This document shows positions 12,101-22,078 of a stretch of DNA of 64,000 bases, one piece after another. The notes under the pieces were generated by a model. That model did not search any database, was not told where the DNA came from, and was given only the letters and a program-made list of their open reading frames with translations. The position numbers were made by a program, and so were the translations under genes. Each line of letters starts with the position of its first letter. Position 1 is the first letter of the stretch. Source of the DNA: Plasmodiophora brassicae (taxonomy: Eukaryota; Endomyxa; Phytomyxea; Plasmodiophorida; Plasmodiophoridae); NCBI GenBank assembly GCA_039704465.1, contig JASFAU010000019.1, forward strand, positions 248,001 through 312,000, given 5' to 3'.

Positions 12101-14408
12101 TGTTATCGCCATTGTTGTCGTGGCATCGATCGCATGGTTCGCCGCCCAAAACCAATCCATAACCACCTACAACAACTTTATGCAGACGGCCATTGTCTCG
12201 GCAGAACGGCGATCCTACCTAACAACGGCTGCGTTCGGTGCTTTCAACCTCATGCTTATGAATAACGGGCTCATCCCGAATGATACCTCTGTCCAGGCGT
12301 GGCTACGGCAACGCATGTCAGGAGCCGCGGCCACCCTACACGGCAGCGATCTTGCGCTCTACCAAGGTAACGACAACGAATCCACGAATTAACGCATTTA
12401 TGCTGACGCCATGACGAAATACGACAGCACGAAGTTCATTCGGTGAGGGTGTGGTTCCATTCTATGAGACCCCAGCGGTCAAAGTGCGATTGCTACTGCA
12501 CGACACAGCCGACCCCGACGGGACGTCGACAATGATCACGCAGATGGGGTTGTTTGATGCCGTAACGATGTATACGTCGGCAGCGGATCAATTGACTCAA
12601 AGCGACCTATCTCAGTTCCGGTCGACCAACCCACTTGTATTTATGTTAATAGCAAACGCGCTGGGATCGACATCATCGTCTCTGCCCGGAGCGATCACTG
12701 CAAGCAGGAACGCCGTATTTGCCAAACTGACGAACTTTTTATCCTCAACAGGTAGATGCCAATCTGTTCGCAAATGATTCCGCCTGTCCATTGACCATAT
12801 TTTCATCGGGCAGTATCCATGACGATCATTGTCAGCATTGCATGCCTGGTTTTGATCGCGCTCTCTGTTCTTGCTCTGTACCCAAAAGTCAAGACTATCG
12901 AAGAATCAAAACGTGAAACGATGCAGATCCTGATGAACCTCCCGGAGGAGTCGACGGCCGCTATCCGCGATAGTATTCTGGATCGTCTCGAGACGACCCA
13001 TGGGATCGCTGCTCGCAGTGTCCTAATGGCCATCAACACAACCAAAGGATACCACCGCTCCAAGACCAAGCGGCGCCGTTCACAGGACGTTGGCGGTGAC
13101 TTGACCGTGAAACCGCCAGACGACGATGACGACCAAGAAAATGTCAACGATCAACGCTGTGAGGATCCGCCAACGACCGTTGCCAGGCCGTCCCAACTTC
13201 GAGATGATGCATATGATGACGGAACTGGTGGCGCCCTCCAAACAGTGGCCACACCTGCTTCGAAAGTGACAGCTGGCGAAGACACGATGGATGTGAAGCA
13301 GCCGGGCGCGGTTTCCACTTCAGATCAGCGTCATGGGAAATCGAAGTCTCAACTTAGACTTGAGGTGCGGACGCTGCTGGACCAATTTCTGCGTTTCCTG
13401 CGGGACAGAGGGACGCGGGTGACGTTGCGCGCCGCAACGATTGTCCTGGTCGCTATGGTATACTTTATTGCTGCCAATATGCAACTTGCAAACATGCATG
13501 ATTCCATGACTAATATTCCGGCATGGATGAGCCTGAGCGCCACGAACCATCGACGGACAGGCAATATTGCCTTGTATCTGCAAATGTACGCTGCTGGAGC
13601 CAAGGTCAAAGGCATCGACGACGACGTGGCCGCGAACCTGATCACGAAGTCGCTGATCTTGAACTCAATATCGCAGTTGGAGTCATCGGCGTCACAACTG
13701 CTGTACAGTAATGGGAACATGGGTACAGTTGGGATGATCAATGTGTATGGTGGTACACAGCCCGAATCTGTCAGCGATGAACTCGACATTCTCCTCACTA
13801 ACGGATGCATCAATTTCCAGGAAGGTGCTAGTCCTACACAGGTCACATGCGAACAATTCCGGAACGGGGTCATGACCAGTGGATTGTATCACGCTACCGT
13901 GGAATACGCACGGCAATCGAAAGGGCTGGCGAATGTCCTGTCGAATACGCTACCGGCGGCCAACGCCGACGTTCAAGTGGAGAGCGCGGCTGGTACCGGC
14001 GTATGGCTACTTGCGAACGAAACAGATGTGATGTCGAATCTCGCCAAAGCGGACTTGGTTAACTTACTGGAATTCGAAAACTCGTTCCTGGACCCTGTAG
14101 GCCTTCGGAGCCTTAAGCTGTTCGGCAACGCCGTCGCCGCCATCCTTCCCGACTATCTCTTGACGCAGATTCTACTGCTGGTTGGGTTCATCGTTGCGGT
14201 GGTCGCGCAGTACCTCTTCGTCGTATATCCGCTGATCGGCGTCCTAGACAGCGAATGCAAGCAGGCTCGAATGTTGCTTCTCTTGGTGCCCGAAGAAAGG
14301 CTTGCGGAACTCACATCCAGTCACCTGTTCACGAATATCGTCAACACCGACGAGCAATGGCAAGCTAATTCCACTGACAAGAACGATAAGGCACCTGTGA
14401 CCAACTGA
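9138..14408 (+). CDS. Tiny-macrocysts (TmcB/TmcC)-like multipass membrane protein with PAS-like region
   Basis: 1674 aa from five exons: 9138-9389, 9446-10413, 10481-12366, 12428-12751, 12814-14408, exactly in frame. Residues about 90-370 hold seven or eight hydrophobic segments. The conserved-looking block LHIFESVFLLSVRNATLQAR is created by the splice 10413/10481. A soluble region (about 590-815) looks PAS-like (IVIADSGTGLVFGMSAAAFS, followed by FQVGVDDL). Further membrane spans lie near 945-965, 1145-1168, 1350-1375 and 1590-1618, with long Ser- and Asp-rich linkers between them. This architecture matches the Tmc family of Dictyostelium and other protists, large membrane proteins of poorly known role, possibly signalling. 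The family call rests on recognition of the architecture, not on an alignment. It lies downstream of CDT2 on the same strand, with no evidence of shared function. Confidence 0.7.
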
Positions 14409-14687
14409 TTCGCCATCTTCGCAACTTGAGCTGGTAAGTAAGCAACGGCTCAACCGGCCAGAGGGAGCACACACTCTCCCAATCACTTCCTTCGTAATAA
14501 ATTGGACAATTGCCCGGCGACGCGAGCCAGCTCCATTTCCAGGGATTGTCGTACACCGTAGGTCGTCCCCCGGTACGGACGCATCTGAAAAGTGCGGTCC
14601 GCCGGCGGTGGGCGCGAGCTGCACCCAGACGCAGTCCGCGAAAATAGTGCGGCGGCGAACCGCTTCGCTCTACGACAGTGCGCACGA

Positions 14688-17600
14688 ATGGCCGCCGTCC
14701 TCCTCATCCTCCTCGTCGTCCTGGTCCCCGCCGGCATGCAGGTCGGCGTCATGTGCAGCGCCGCCTACCAGGTCGACGACGACCTCGTCTCCGCATTGCC
14801 GGGGTTGTCGAGCGTGATCGAGCGCCGCGCCTGGCTCCACCGGGCCCGCGCGCGACTCGCCACGTCGACGCCGGACGCGCTCGTCGCCATTCTGTCGGCG
14901 TGCCGCGCGCATTTCCATTCGCATGCCGGCGACCTGTCGCTGATGGCCTTCTTGGATGCAGTCGCCGACGACACCGTTGCCCGGTCCGCCACCATGCCCG
15001 TCCCCCATCAAGCCGCCCTGATCACCAGCATCAGCGACCTGACGTACGTCGCTCTGCGCGGTTCCTCGTTCCATACCCTCCTCACCGTCGTCGAACCGAA
15101 CATCGTCCCGCACATCGACACGTTCTCTGCCCCCATGCTCGTTTCGTTGTTCACCACATTCGCCAAGTCTCGCAACGGCAACGGGTCGAGCGCGTTCCCC
15201 TCTGCATTTCGGCACCTGTCGCGACAGGTTCAATCCCGGTTGTCGCTGCTGACCGCTGATGAGCTTTCCCGGGTCGTCGATGTGTGCGGGCACGACCTGC
15301 ACCACGACGACGCAGTGTTCGTCAAGGACGTCGTCGACGAGATCAGCCGACGACCGTCGGAGTTCGCCACCGTTGACCTGGTGGCGGTTCTGGAGCGCCT
15401 CGCAACGCGTTCTGACGTCGATCCTGTCGACATGTTCGCCGCGTCCGCGTATCGTCTGAGTCGCAACGTGTCGTCGATGTCATCCGAGGACCTCGTCCGA
15501 GTCGCGTTCGCGTATGCCAGCGCAGGCGCCGGTCATCCGGTGATGCCGCTCATCGCCCGAAAGGCCACGTTCGACCTGTCGCTCGTTTTCCCAAACATCG
15601 CCGCGCAGACCGCTTCTGGTCGTTCGCTGAACTCGCTACCCGTCTCTGCCCTTTTCAAGGAGATCGCAACCGAAGCCATCAAACGTCGTCGTTCTATTGA
15701 TTCCAAGCTGATTCTCCGTCTCCTGCTCGCGTTTCGTCGCACCCGGTTCGCATGCGATCCCGCCCTGTTCGACGAAGTGTCCAACCGTGCCCTCGCCCGC
15801 TGGCGGCCGGATGAGCTCGCGCAGCTTGCCATCGCGTTCAGCTCGGCGCCCATGCACATACGGTACCCGATGAAACGTCGTATCGCGCGCGCCATCGTAA
15901 GACGACGGGACGAAATCTGGAATGTCGAGCACGTCGTGCACATTGTCCTTGCCACTGAGTACGCGTTATCCGCGTTCCGCACCTCGATTCTGCAAGCAAT
16001 CGCCCCTGCCTTGATCGAACGTATCCCCAAGATGAGCGCAAGCCATCTTGCGCTTATTGTCCCGACGTACGCGACGCATGTTCACCCGACAAGTAACGAT
16101 GTTCTGCGGGTCGTTGCAAGTTACAGCGGGCCGTCCTTTGACATAATTGCCAACGTCGACGACGTTGTTGCTGCGCTGCAGGTGATGACGGAAGAGGACG
16201 TTCCTGCGACAAACCTTCTGGAGACGTTCACGGCCGCCGTCATCGATAAGGTCGCCGACCTGAACGTGCACACGATTGCCAGGATTCTGTACGTGTTTGC
16301 ATTGATCGACAAGCCGAAGGCCGTTTCGGCCATCGTTGTCGAGCGCCTCCTTCCTCTTTTCCTGAACGACACCGTCCTGGACCACAAGCTGAAGGAGACG
16401 ATGACGTTCCTGCACCTGTGGAAAATCTCGTTGACCAATTCTGACTTCGCCAAGATTGCCGTGCAATGCCCTTCCTTGCTTCGTATCTTCGCTCGCTGCG
16501 CGGAAGTGTTCACTGCTGACGCGGACGAGCTTCCGTCTTCCGTTCCTCAACGAAACCTGTCCACTGGCCTGCGCTCAAACTACCGGTGCCCATGGACGGG
16601 TCTCCTTGTGCCTTCTGCGTACGTGACCTGTTCCGCGAACGTTGTGATCCTGTCCAAGAGCGAAGCGAAGTATAGCGCGAGGTTAGGTGTCCCTCGTGCT
16701 GTCCACAGGTTCAAATACCGGTGCCTCATGCGACACGGATGGCGCGTCATCGCAATGGACCTGCAGTCATTAACAGCACTAGGCGATCGGCAGATCCAGG
16801 ACATGATCGACGATGTCTTGACCGTGCCTGTTGATCCAGAGCAGGAATTACATGACGCTATCATGCGGGGCGATGTTGCCGTTGTTAGGCAGTTGTACCC
16901 GTTACGGTTCAAGTTCACGAGTGCCGCCGCCAACCCGAGCTGGACACCAATGCACACCCTGGCGGATTCTGGAAGTCGCAATCTGCCCGCCATGACTTGT
17001 ATCATGAAAGACGCCATCAACGTGCAGACCTGGGACGGATTGACGCCGCTGGACATTGCCGTTGCACGATCGCGGCAAGAGGCAGTAGAAACAATACGAA
17101 GTTCTGGGGGGACGTCTTCTGACAGATCGTCGAAACTCACGGTAACGACACCAGAACGCATGCCTGAGTCGATTGCCTGGATGGCGGCAGCGTCATCCGG
17201 CGATCATGGCATGTTCTGGCACCTGTTGAAGAAGCACCGGCGTATCTACCCAGGGCGTCTGAACTGGGAGGGCGACTCCGTTCTTCATCTCGTCGTGCAA
17301 GCGTATCGCCTGTGCCGGAACGTGACGGCCGACGTCGCCTTCCTGCTGTCCAATGGTCTCCCTGCCAACCTGAAGAATGACAAAGGTCGAACGGCGCTTC
17401 ATGTCGCCACCTTGTCCGGGACCCTACCGGGCGTCCTGGACTTACTCATGGCGCACGACGTCGCCATTAACGAAGCCGATCTGAAAGGGCGTACAGCGGT
17501 CCATGTGGCCGCCATCCACGGTCGGCACCGTTTCATTGCAAGGTTGTTCCAGTGCGGGGCCGACGTGAACGCTCTGGACCGGGACGGTCGCACGCCCTTG

Positions 17601-18317
17601 CATTATGCCGCCCTGAACGGTCGTGATCGTGTCATCCAGGAACTCGCACGGCACGGCGGGAATGTCTCTGCCCTGGACCAGCATGGGCTTACGCCATACG
17701 ACATCGCCCGAGACGATGTGTGCAAGTCGGCACTTGCGGCTTTGCTGGAACCGATTGGGGAGGGAGCTCCAATGCCGACGGTCTCTGTACCTACGGGTGT
17801 TCCAGCACTGACGAAAGCGTCGTTACTGGTCGCCAGCCTTGCATTAACAGCGGCAGTGCGGCCCGACCTCATTTCCCGGCGATCGATGCCAGTGCCAACG
17901 AAAACATCGTCGTTCAGTTGGGCGTCGTTATGGCGATCAACACGAATACGTCGCGCGATGTCGATGCTGGCTGGTGCTGCTTCGACGGCGGCCGTTTCCC
18001 GTTACATGGCTAAAGCTCCTTCTAGCCGAGGTCGCATGGCCGCTGGTTGCAAGGGTTCTGAAAGGACGTCGACATGGGCGATCGTAGTGCCGGTCGCACC
18101 GGTCGTCTATGTCGTGGTCGCTGTTGGCGCAGCCCTCGCCATCTTGGCATCATGTCTGATTTGGTACAAGCTTTCCGACTCGTGCGCTCATCGGTACGCC
18201 GACGTTCGCGATGTGATCTGGTGGCGGTATGACGACCTCAGGCAGTTTTTACGGTACCGAGTCACTTTCCCCTGGGAATGGCGTTGCCATCGAACGAGCG
18301 GGGTTTGTTTCGGTTAA
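14688..18317 (+). CDS. RAP-domain protein fused to C-terminal ankyrin repeats and a membrane span
   Basis: Intronless frame, 1209 aa from the ATG at 14688; the frame is open from 14592, so a longer start is possible. I prefer 14688 because it begins directly with a hydrophobic signal or anchor (MAAVLLILLVVLVPAG). Residues about 60-650 are a helical-repeat array like that of FASTK/OPR proteins. Residues about 672-705 read RFKYRCLMRHGWRVIAMDL, the core of a RAP domain (organelle RNA-binding, nuclease-fold family). Residues about 715-1025 contain ankyrin repeats (GRTALHVATLSGTLPGVLDL, GRTPLHYAALNGRDRVIQEL). One strong transmembrane segment lies near 1131-1160 and a short basic, Trp-rich tail follows. 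RAP proteins usually act on mitochondrial or plastid RNA. Ankyrins and a membrane anchor are unusual partners. The absence of introns contrasts with its neighbours. Confidence 0.7.
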   Translation: MAAVLLILLVVLVPAGMQVGVMCSAAYQVDDDLVSALPGLSSVIERRAWLHRARARLATSTPDALVAILSACRAHFHSHAGDLSLMAFLDAVADDTVARSATMPVPHQAALITSISDLTYVALRGSSFHTLLTVVEPNIVPHIDTFSAPMLVSLFTTFAKSRNGNGSSAFPSAFRHLSRQVQSRLSLLTADELSRVVDVCGHDLHHDDAVFVKDVVDEISRRPSEFATVDLVAVLERLATRSDVDPVDMFAASAYRLSRNVSSMSSEDLVRVAFAYASAGAGHPVMPLIARKATFDLSLVFPNIAAQTASGRSLNSLPVSALFKEIATEAIKRRRSIDSKLILRLLLAFRRTRFACDPALFDEVSNRALARWRPDELAQLAIAFSSAPMHIRYPMKRRIARAIVRRRDEIWNVEHVVHIVLATEYALSAFRTSILQAIAPALIERIPKMSASHLALIVPTYATHVHPTSNDVLRVVASYSGPSFDIIANVDDVVAALQVMTEEDVPATNLLETFTAAVIDKVADLNVHTIARILYVFALIDKPKAVSAIVVERLLPLFLNDTVLDHKLKETMTFLHLWKISLTNSDFAKIAVQCPSLLRIFARCAEVFTADADELPSSVPQRNLSTGLRSNYRCPWTGLLVPSAYVTCSANVVILSKSEAKYSARLGVPRAVHRFKYRCLMRHGWRVIAMDLQSLTALGDRQIQDMIDDVLTVPVDPEQELHDAIMRGDVAVVRQLYPLRFKFTSAAANPSWTPMHTLADSGSRNLPAMTCIMKDAINVQTWDGLTPLDIAVARSRQEAVETIRSSGGTSSDRSSKLTVTTPERMPESIAWMAAASSGDHGMFWHLLKKHRRIYPGRLNWEGDSVLHLVVQAYRLCRNVTADVAFLLSNGLPANLKNDKGRTALHVATLSGTLPGVLDLLMAHDVAINEADLKGRTAVHVAAIHGRHRFIARLFQCGADVNALDRDGRTPLHYAALNGRDRVIQELARHGGNVSALDQHGLTPYDIARDDVCKSALAALLEPIGEGAPMPTVSVPTGVPALTKASLLVASLALTAAVRPDLISRRSMPVPTKTSSFSWASLWRSTRIRRAMSMLAGAASTAAVSRYMAKAPSSRGRMAAGCKGSERTSTWAIVVPVAPVVYVVVAVGAALAILASCLIWYKLSDSCAHRYADVRDVIWWRYDDLRQFLRYRVTFPWEWRCHRTSGVCFG

Positions 18318-18450
18318 ACTGATATTGCCCATTGGTCGGCAAGGACTTGAACGTGTGAGAACTTCTGCTGTTCTGTATAAAACACAAGTATTCTTGCTGG
18401 TGCGCTTATCGTGTCTTTCAGCGGAAAGCGGATTCTGGTCTGCCCGTATG

Positions 18451-19272
18451 TCAACAGCAGCGGGAGCGGGAAGCGCTCGCGGCATGGGGATCCTGTATAT
18501 GCACCTACAGGGATGTTTAGGACATGGTGTCGCTGGCGACAAGGTCGATGTTGCTTGCTTACGCGAACCTTTCCGCCCGGGGATGTCCCCGTCCCGCTTC
18601 GGGAATGGTGGATTGCGTGCACGTCTTTGACAAGGCGGGTGACGGCTTCGGTGACGTTGTCGCCTGATTTCGCGCTGACCTCGAAGTACGGGAACTTCAG
18701 CGCCAGAGCTTCATCGCGGGTAACAACCCGTCCAGCGGTCAGGTCCGCTTTGGTACCAACCAGGATTACCACAAGCTCAGGTCCGGTATGGTCCCGAAGC
18801 TCTTTCAGCCAGCGCGGGACGTTCTTGAACGATTCACGATCAGTGATGCTGAAGACGAGCAAGGCGCCCAGTGACCCCCGGTAGTAGGCGCTCGTAATGG
18901 CGCGGTACCTGTGCAGTGCAAGCTGAAGACGATTTTGAATTCGCAGCTGGAGGTCGCGCTTACCGCTCCTGGCCGGCAGTATCCCAGATCTGCGCCTTGA
19001 CGCGGCGACCATCGTCCATGTCCAGAATCTTTGTAGCGAACTCCACACCTGTGCTCGTTAGAACCATGCAGGAATCGTGTTAGGCGTGGGAAGTGCGCAC
19101 CGATAGTCGACTTCTCCTCGTGGACGAACTTGCCCCTGCAGAAGCGATTTATGATGTTGGTCTTGCCAACCCCGCTGTCGCCAACGACGACGAGCTTGTA
19201 CAGCTTTTCGTAGAAGACCGTCGGCGCTGATGACGTCGTCGGCGATGCATCGGACGGCGCGCCAGACGCCAT
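18451..19272 (-). CDS. RAB11: RAB11-family small GTPase
   Basis: 218 aa from four exons, read downward: 19272-19101, 19048-18964, 18908-18563, 18504-18451; in frame. It has the P-loop GDSGVGKT, a STIGVEFAT effector region, [19 protein letters not shown] (diagnostic of RAB11) and a SAKSG G5 motif. The final 54-nt exon supplies the terminal di-cysteine SRSRCC, the geranylgeranylation signal. Without that last splice the frame runs on with no prenylation site, which supports the splice. RAB11 controls recycling endosome and post-Golgi traffic. The G4 motif is TKAD rather than NKxD, as in Rho GTPases; it should still bind guanine nucleotide. This gene and the TBC Rab-GAP at 1.6 kb lie in the same window, but no partnership is implied. 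Confidence 0.92.
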
Positions 19273-20188
19273 GTGTGACGCCCAACGTCAATGGAGAGGA
19301 CGGGTCGATCGATCTAGTACTAACGCGAACGTAATACCCCCGGTATACTATCCTACTTAGTCGCACCATCAGATCGATTGTATAACGGCGGTTGCTTAGT
19401 TTTCGTTGTTGTCTCTCAAAAAGGAACAATAGCTGGAAGATGGCTCAGCGGTTGCCTTCATGGACAATCCAGCGAGTGAATGAGTCGCAACCGACGCCGG
19501 GACGTCGACGTCAACGTATATTGTGGTCCGTCTCGTCAGAGAGGAAGGACCGTGCGGAGCATTGTAGTAACACCATTTTACGCTTCGTGCTCGCGACGAA
19601 ACCCAAACCGTACAAGACTGCCGGCCTGAAGGCTTCTGCGACGCACTATCGCGACAGTACGGGCGTTAACTGCTGCATTAGTGCACGCCCAGTGCTGATC
19701 GGCCAACTATGGAGTCGACACTTTCCGAGAACTCTCCTGCACTTCCATCGGCACTTTACTGCCGGTTTCGACGTGCTCCCTGTTGTCCGTCGTGTAAGTG
19801 TTCCCAGTTGTATGGCGTGACGGTAATGCCCTGCTCTGCGTCACGGACTCCGAAGCGGACTCCGCAACGACTGGCCGCATTGCCGCGTGATTTCATCCGG
19901 TGAATGTCTGGTGGCCAGGCACCGATCGTCGTCGTCCGCGTCAAACGGCCGCGATTATGCTTACCCGTAGACGATCTAGGTATTTGGTGGAATATTCTGT
20001 AGTACTTCCTCTGCAATGTTCTTGACGGTTTACGTCAGTTGTCAATGCACCGTCCGCTAAACGGGCTACCACGGCGTCACTTTCAAGCCGATTCACCGGC
20101 CTCGTCGTCGCAAGCGATCCCAGTTCAAGTGCCAAACGTCAGTCAAATGTGTGCGTCGTTCCCGAGCAATTCTGACCATGGGGAGCAG
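19273..20188. other. Intergenic; probable promoters and unresolved first exon of the Iwr1-like gene
   Basis: No convincing complete gene. The region must contain the RAB11 promoter (minus strand) and the 5' end of the gene at 20.2 kb. A candidate first exon ends at 20137 with donor GTCAGT and a phase matching the acceptor at 20188, but I could not find a start codon for it. Confidence 0.35.
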
Positions 20189-20842
20189 TGTTTCGACGGA
20201 TCGAAACATGTAACAACGAGCAATTGCTCGACGCATCGTTTCAGGAGCGCCTTCGGGTAGTAGTGCCCATTGGGTTTCTGTACAGATGGCCGTCTTACGT
20301 TGGTCAATGCAGGATTCGAACGGCCGGTATGATGCCAGTGCGCATTTCCGGTATATCGATGTGGACCCGCTGGCGCCAGGTCGGTCTGGCTCGACAAACT
20401 ACGAGCGACTGATGGAGAAGTACCGCGCTGATATCGGTGACGTCGTAAGCGATGGTCGACGCTGTTGGTCGATGTGATCTGACCGGTGGGTCGCAGAAGG
20501 ACGCCGATGAATTTGTTTGGGACGTGTTCGTCTGCGAAGGCGCGGCTTCCGCTGCGCAGATCAACAACAGGTCGGGGATGTCGCGCTCTGCACGTGCTGT
20601 CCAATCGTAATCGGTGATCTTCGCCTAGTGCGCTCATCAGCATCGACGACGACGCGGAGCCGCTAATCTTCGAGGCCGACACCGACGAGGAGGCCAACTG
20701 GGACGATGAGGACTCGAACGCGTCCAACAACCCGAACATGTCGTACCCGGAGGAAGACACAGAGAGCGACGACGACGGCGTCGGAAGCGACATCTACGAC
20801 GAGAACTCGCTCGACGACCTCGACGATTACGACCAGTCCTAG
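20189..20842 (+). CDS. Iwr1/SLC7A6OS-like RNA polymerase II nuclear-import factor (5' end unresolved)
   Basis: Exons 20189-20256, 20313-20444, 20497-20570 and 20641-20842 join in frame. The C-terminus is very acidic and has the Iwr1-domain pattern: ADEFVWDVFV, then NWDDEDSNASNNPNMSYPEE, then a run of Asp/Glu ending DDYDQS. Iwr1 binds assembled RNA polymerase II and directs its nuclear import. The upstream frame (FRRIETCNNEQLLDASFQER) is compatible with the family, but the first exon and start codon are not placed; an exon ending at 20137 is possible. The acidic tail alone could mislead, so confidence depends on the EDSN...YPEE block and on the VWDVFV block that precedes it. Confidence 0.6.
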
Positions 20843-20982
20843 AGAAGGCGCCTCACCTGTACTAACAACGTTGCCTCGTAACTTATGCAGACCGTGTTGT
20901 GGACACGAGCGCGGGTCGGAGATCGGCCGAGCCGCCCGTCGTTAACCCGGTTCCGGGCCGTTCCGCTCACTGACGATCCCCG

Positions 20983-21522
20983 ATGCGCATTGCCATCGTC
21001 ATGGGAGCGGTCCTGCAGGTCGTCGCCGGGTCCGTCGGGTACCCAGTGGTGCCCGGCACGCTGCACCCGCGCGCCTCTGCACCTACCGCACCGTGCCCGT
21101 GTGTCACGCCAGGGCTCTCGCAGGCGCCAGCACCAACGCCCTTGCCGTCGTTGGCCCCTGGGTACCAGTACGGGTACATCTGCGCCCTGGTTGCCCTACC
21201 TAGTAACGCGTTCCCAACCGCCACGCTCGCTTCCGCGCCAACGTCGCCGCCGCCGCCGCCGCCGCCACCACCAACTTCGCCCCCGGCGCCGGTATCAATG
21301 CAGTTGCCGTTCACGGATCCGCCGATCATTATCGTAAAGACGCCGACCTCGCCTGCGATCCCGACGCCGCCGGGGCACCCGGCGCCACCGGCCAGCAGCA
21401 CCCCGTTGACCGCCATGTCGTTGCCGGGCGCGGCTCCCCCACAGAAACCGGGCGACGCTCCGGCGCGCGACCCGCCCTCCAGGCCGCCCGGTGCCGGCGT
21501 GGACGCCCTCGACGACGCTTGA
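20983..21522 (+). CDS. Secreted proline-rich protein
   Basis: 179 aa, single exon, starting MRIAIVMGAVLQVVAGSVG, a plausible signal peptide cleaved near residue 17-19. The mature part is dominated by Pro, Ala, Thr and Ser, with a run of nine prolines near residue 90. No catalytic domain is visible. A candidate poly(A) signal AATAAA follows at about 21549. It could be a cell-wall or extracellular matrix protein, or a secreted effector; the sequence does not decide. Low-complexity composition also leaves some chance that it is a fortuitous ORF. Confidence 0.5.
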   Translation: MRIAIVMGAVLQVVAGSVGYPVVPGTLHPRASAPTAPCPCVTPGLSQAPAPTPLPSLAPGYQYGYICALVALPSNAFPTATLASAPTSPPPPPPPPPTSPPAPVSMQLPFTDPPIIIVKTPTSPAIPTPPGHPAPPASSTPLTAMSLPGAAPPQKPGDAPARDPPSRPPGAGVDALDDA

Positions 21523-21838
21523 GCCCCGGCCCTAGCCTACCCAGCAGAATAAAACGTTCCAGTCGCGATGTCGCCCGCATCGAATGGTACAGGGGCCCAC
21601 CACGCGGTTCGCAGCAAAACCCCCGCGGGCGGGCCACGAAGATACGTGATGCTGAGGCGACAACGTCCAGGTGGATCCCGGAGGGCACCCTGGGAACGTG
21701 CCCTAGTGCGGAACCAGAAACACGGTTGCAATCGTGTCCCAGTTCGCCCATTGCAGTGTTGTCCACATTGCCGAAATCATCCCGGTGGGGTTCCGCCACC
21801 ACGACTCCCTGCGCGTACATCTGAGGACGTTGCCGCAG

Positions 21839-22035
21839 TGTTCATCCAGAGTACCAGTACTCAGATGATGCTGCTCAGATGCTGCTGCCACCCGGTCACA
21901 TGATCATGACCGTACTCGACCCCGCAGCGGCCCTTGCTGTGACGATCCTGTCCAAATACATCAGTTCGTTATATCACCAGGCGCCGACTCTTGCGACCGA
22001 CCGCCCCCGTAGTGGGCAGCGGCGGCGTTAGCACA
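21839..22035 (+). repeat. 5' LTR of chromovirus copy 1
   Basis: TG...CA-bounded 197-bp terminal repeat, identical by eye to 26977-27173 and 63592-63788. Preceded by the target-site copy CGCAG at 21834-21838. Confidence 0.95.
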
Positions 22036-22078
22036 GAAGCTTCTTGCGCAAAGAGCCCCAAGCAAACGAACTCACTTA

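Noticed and set aside
19392..19820. 142-codon ORF as a gene
   Set aside because: No domain, no signal peptide, odd composition for this genome and no supporting splice or polyadenylation signals.
22000..22060. tRNA-type primer site at the copy 1 LTR junction
   Set aside because: No TGG-starting tRNA complement is found near the LTR; left as an open question instead of a feature.
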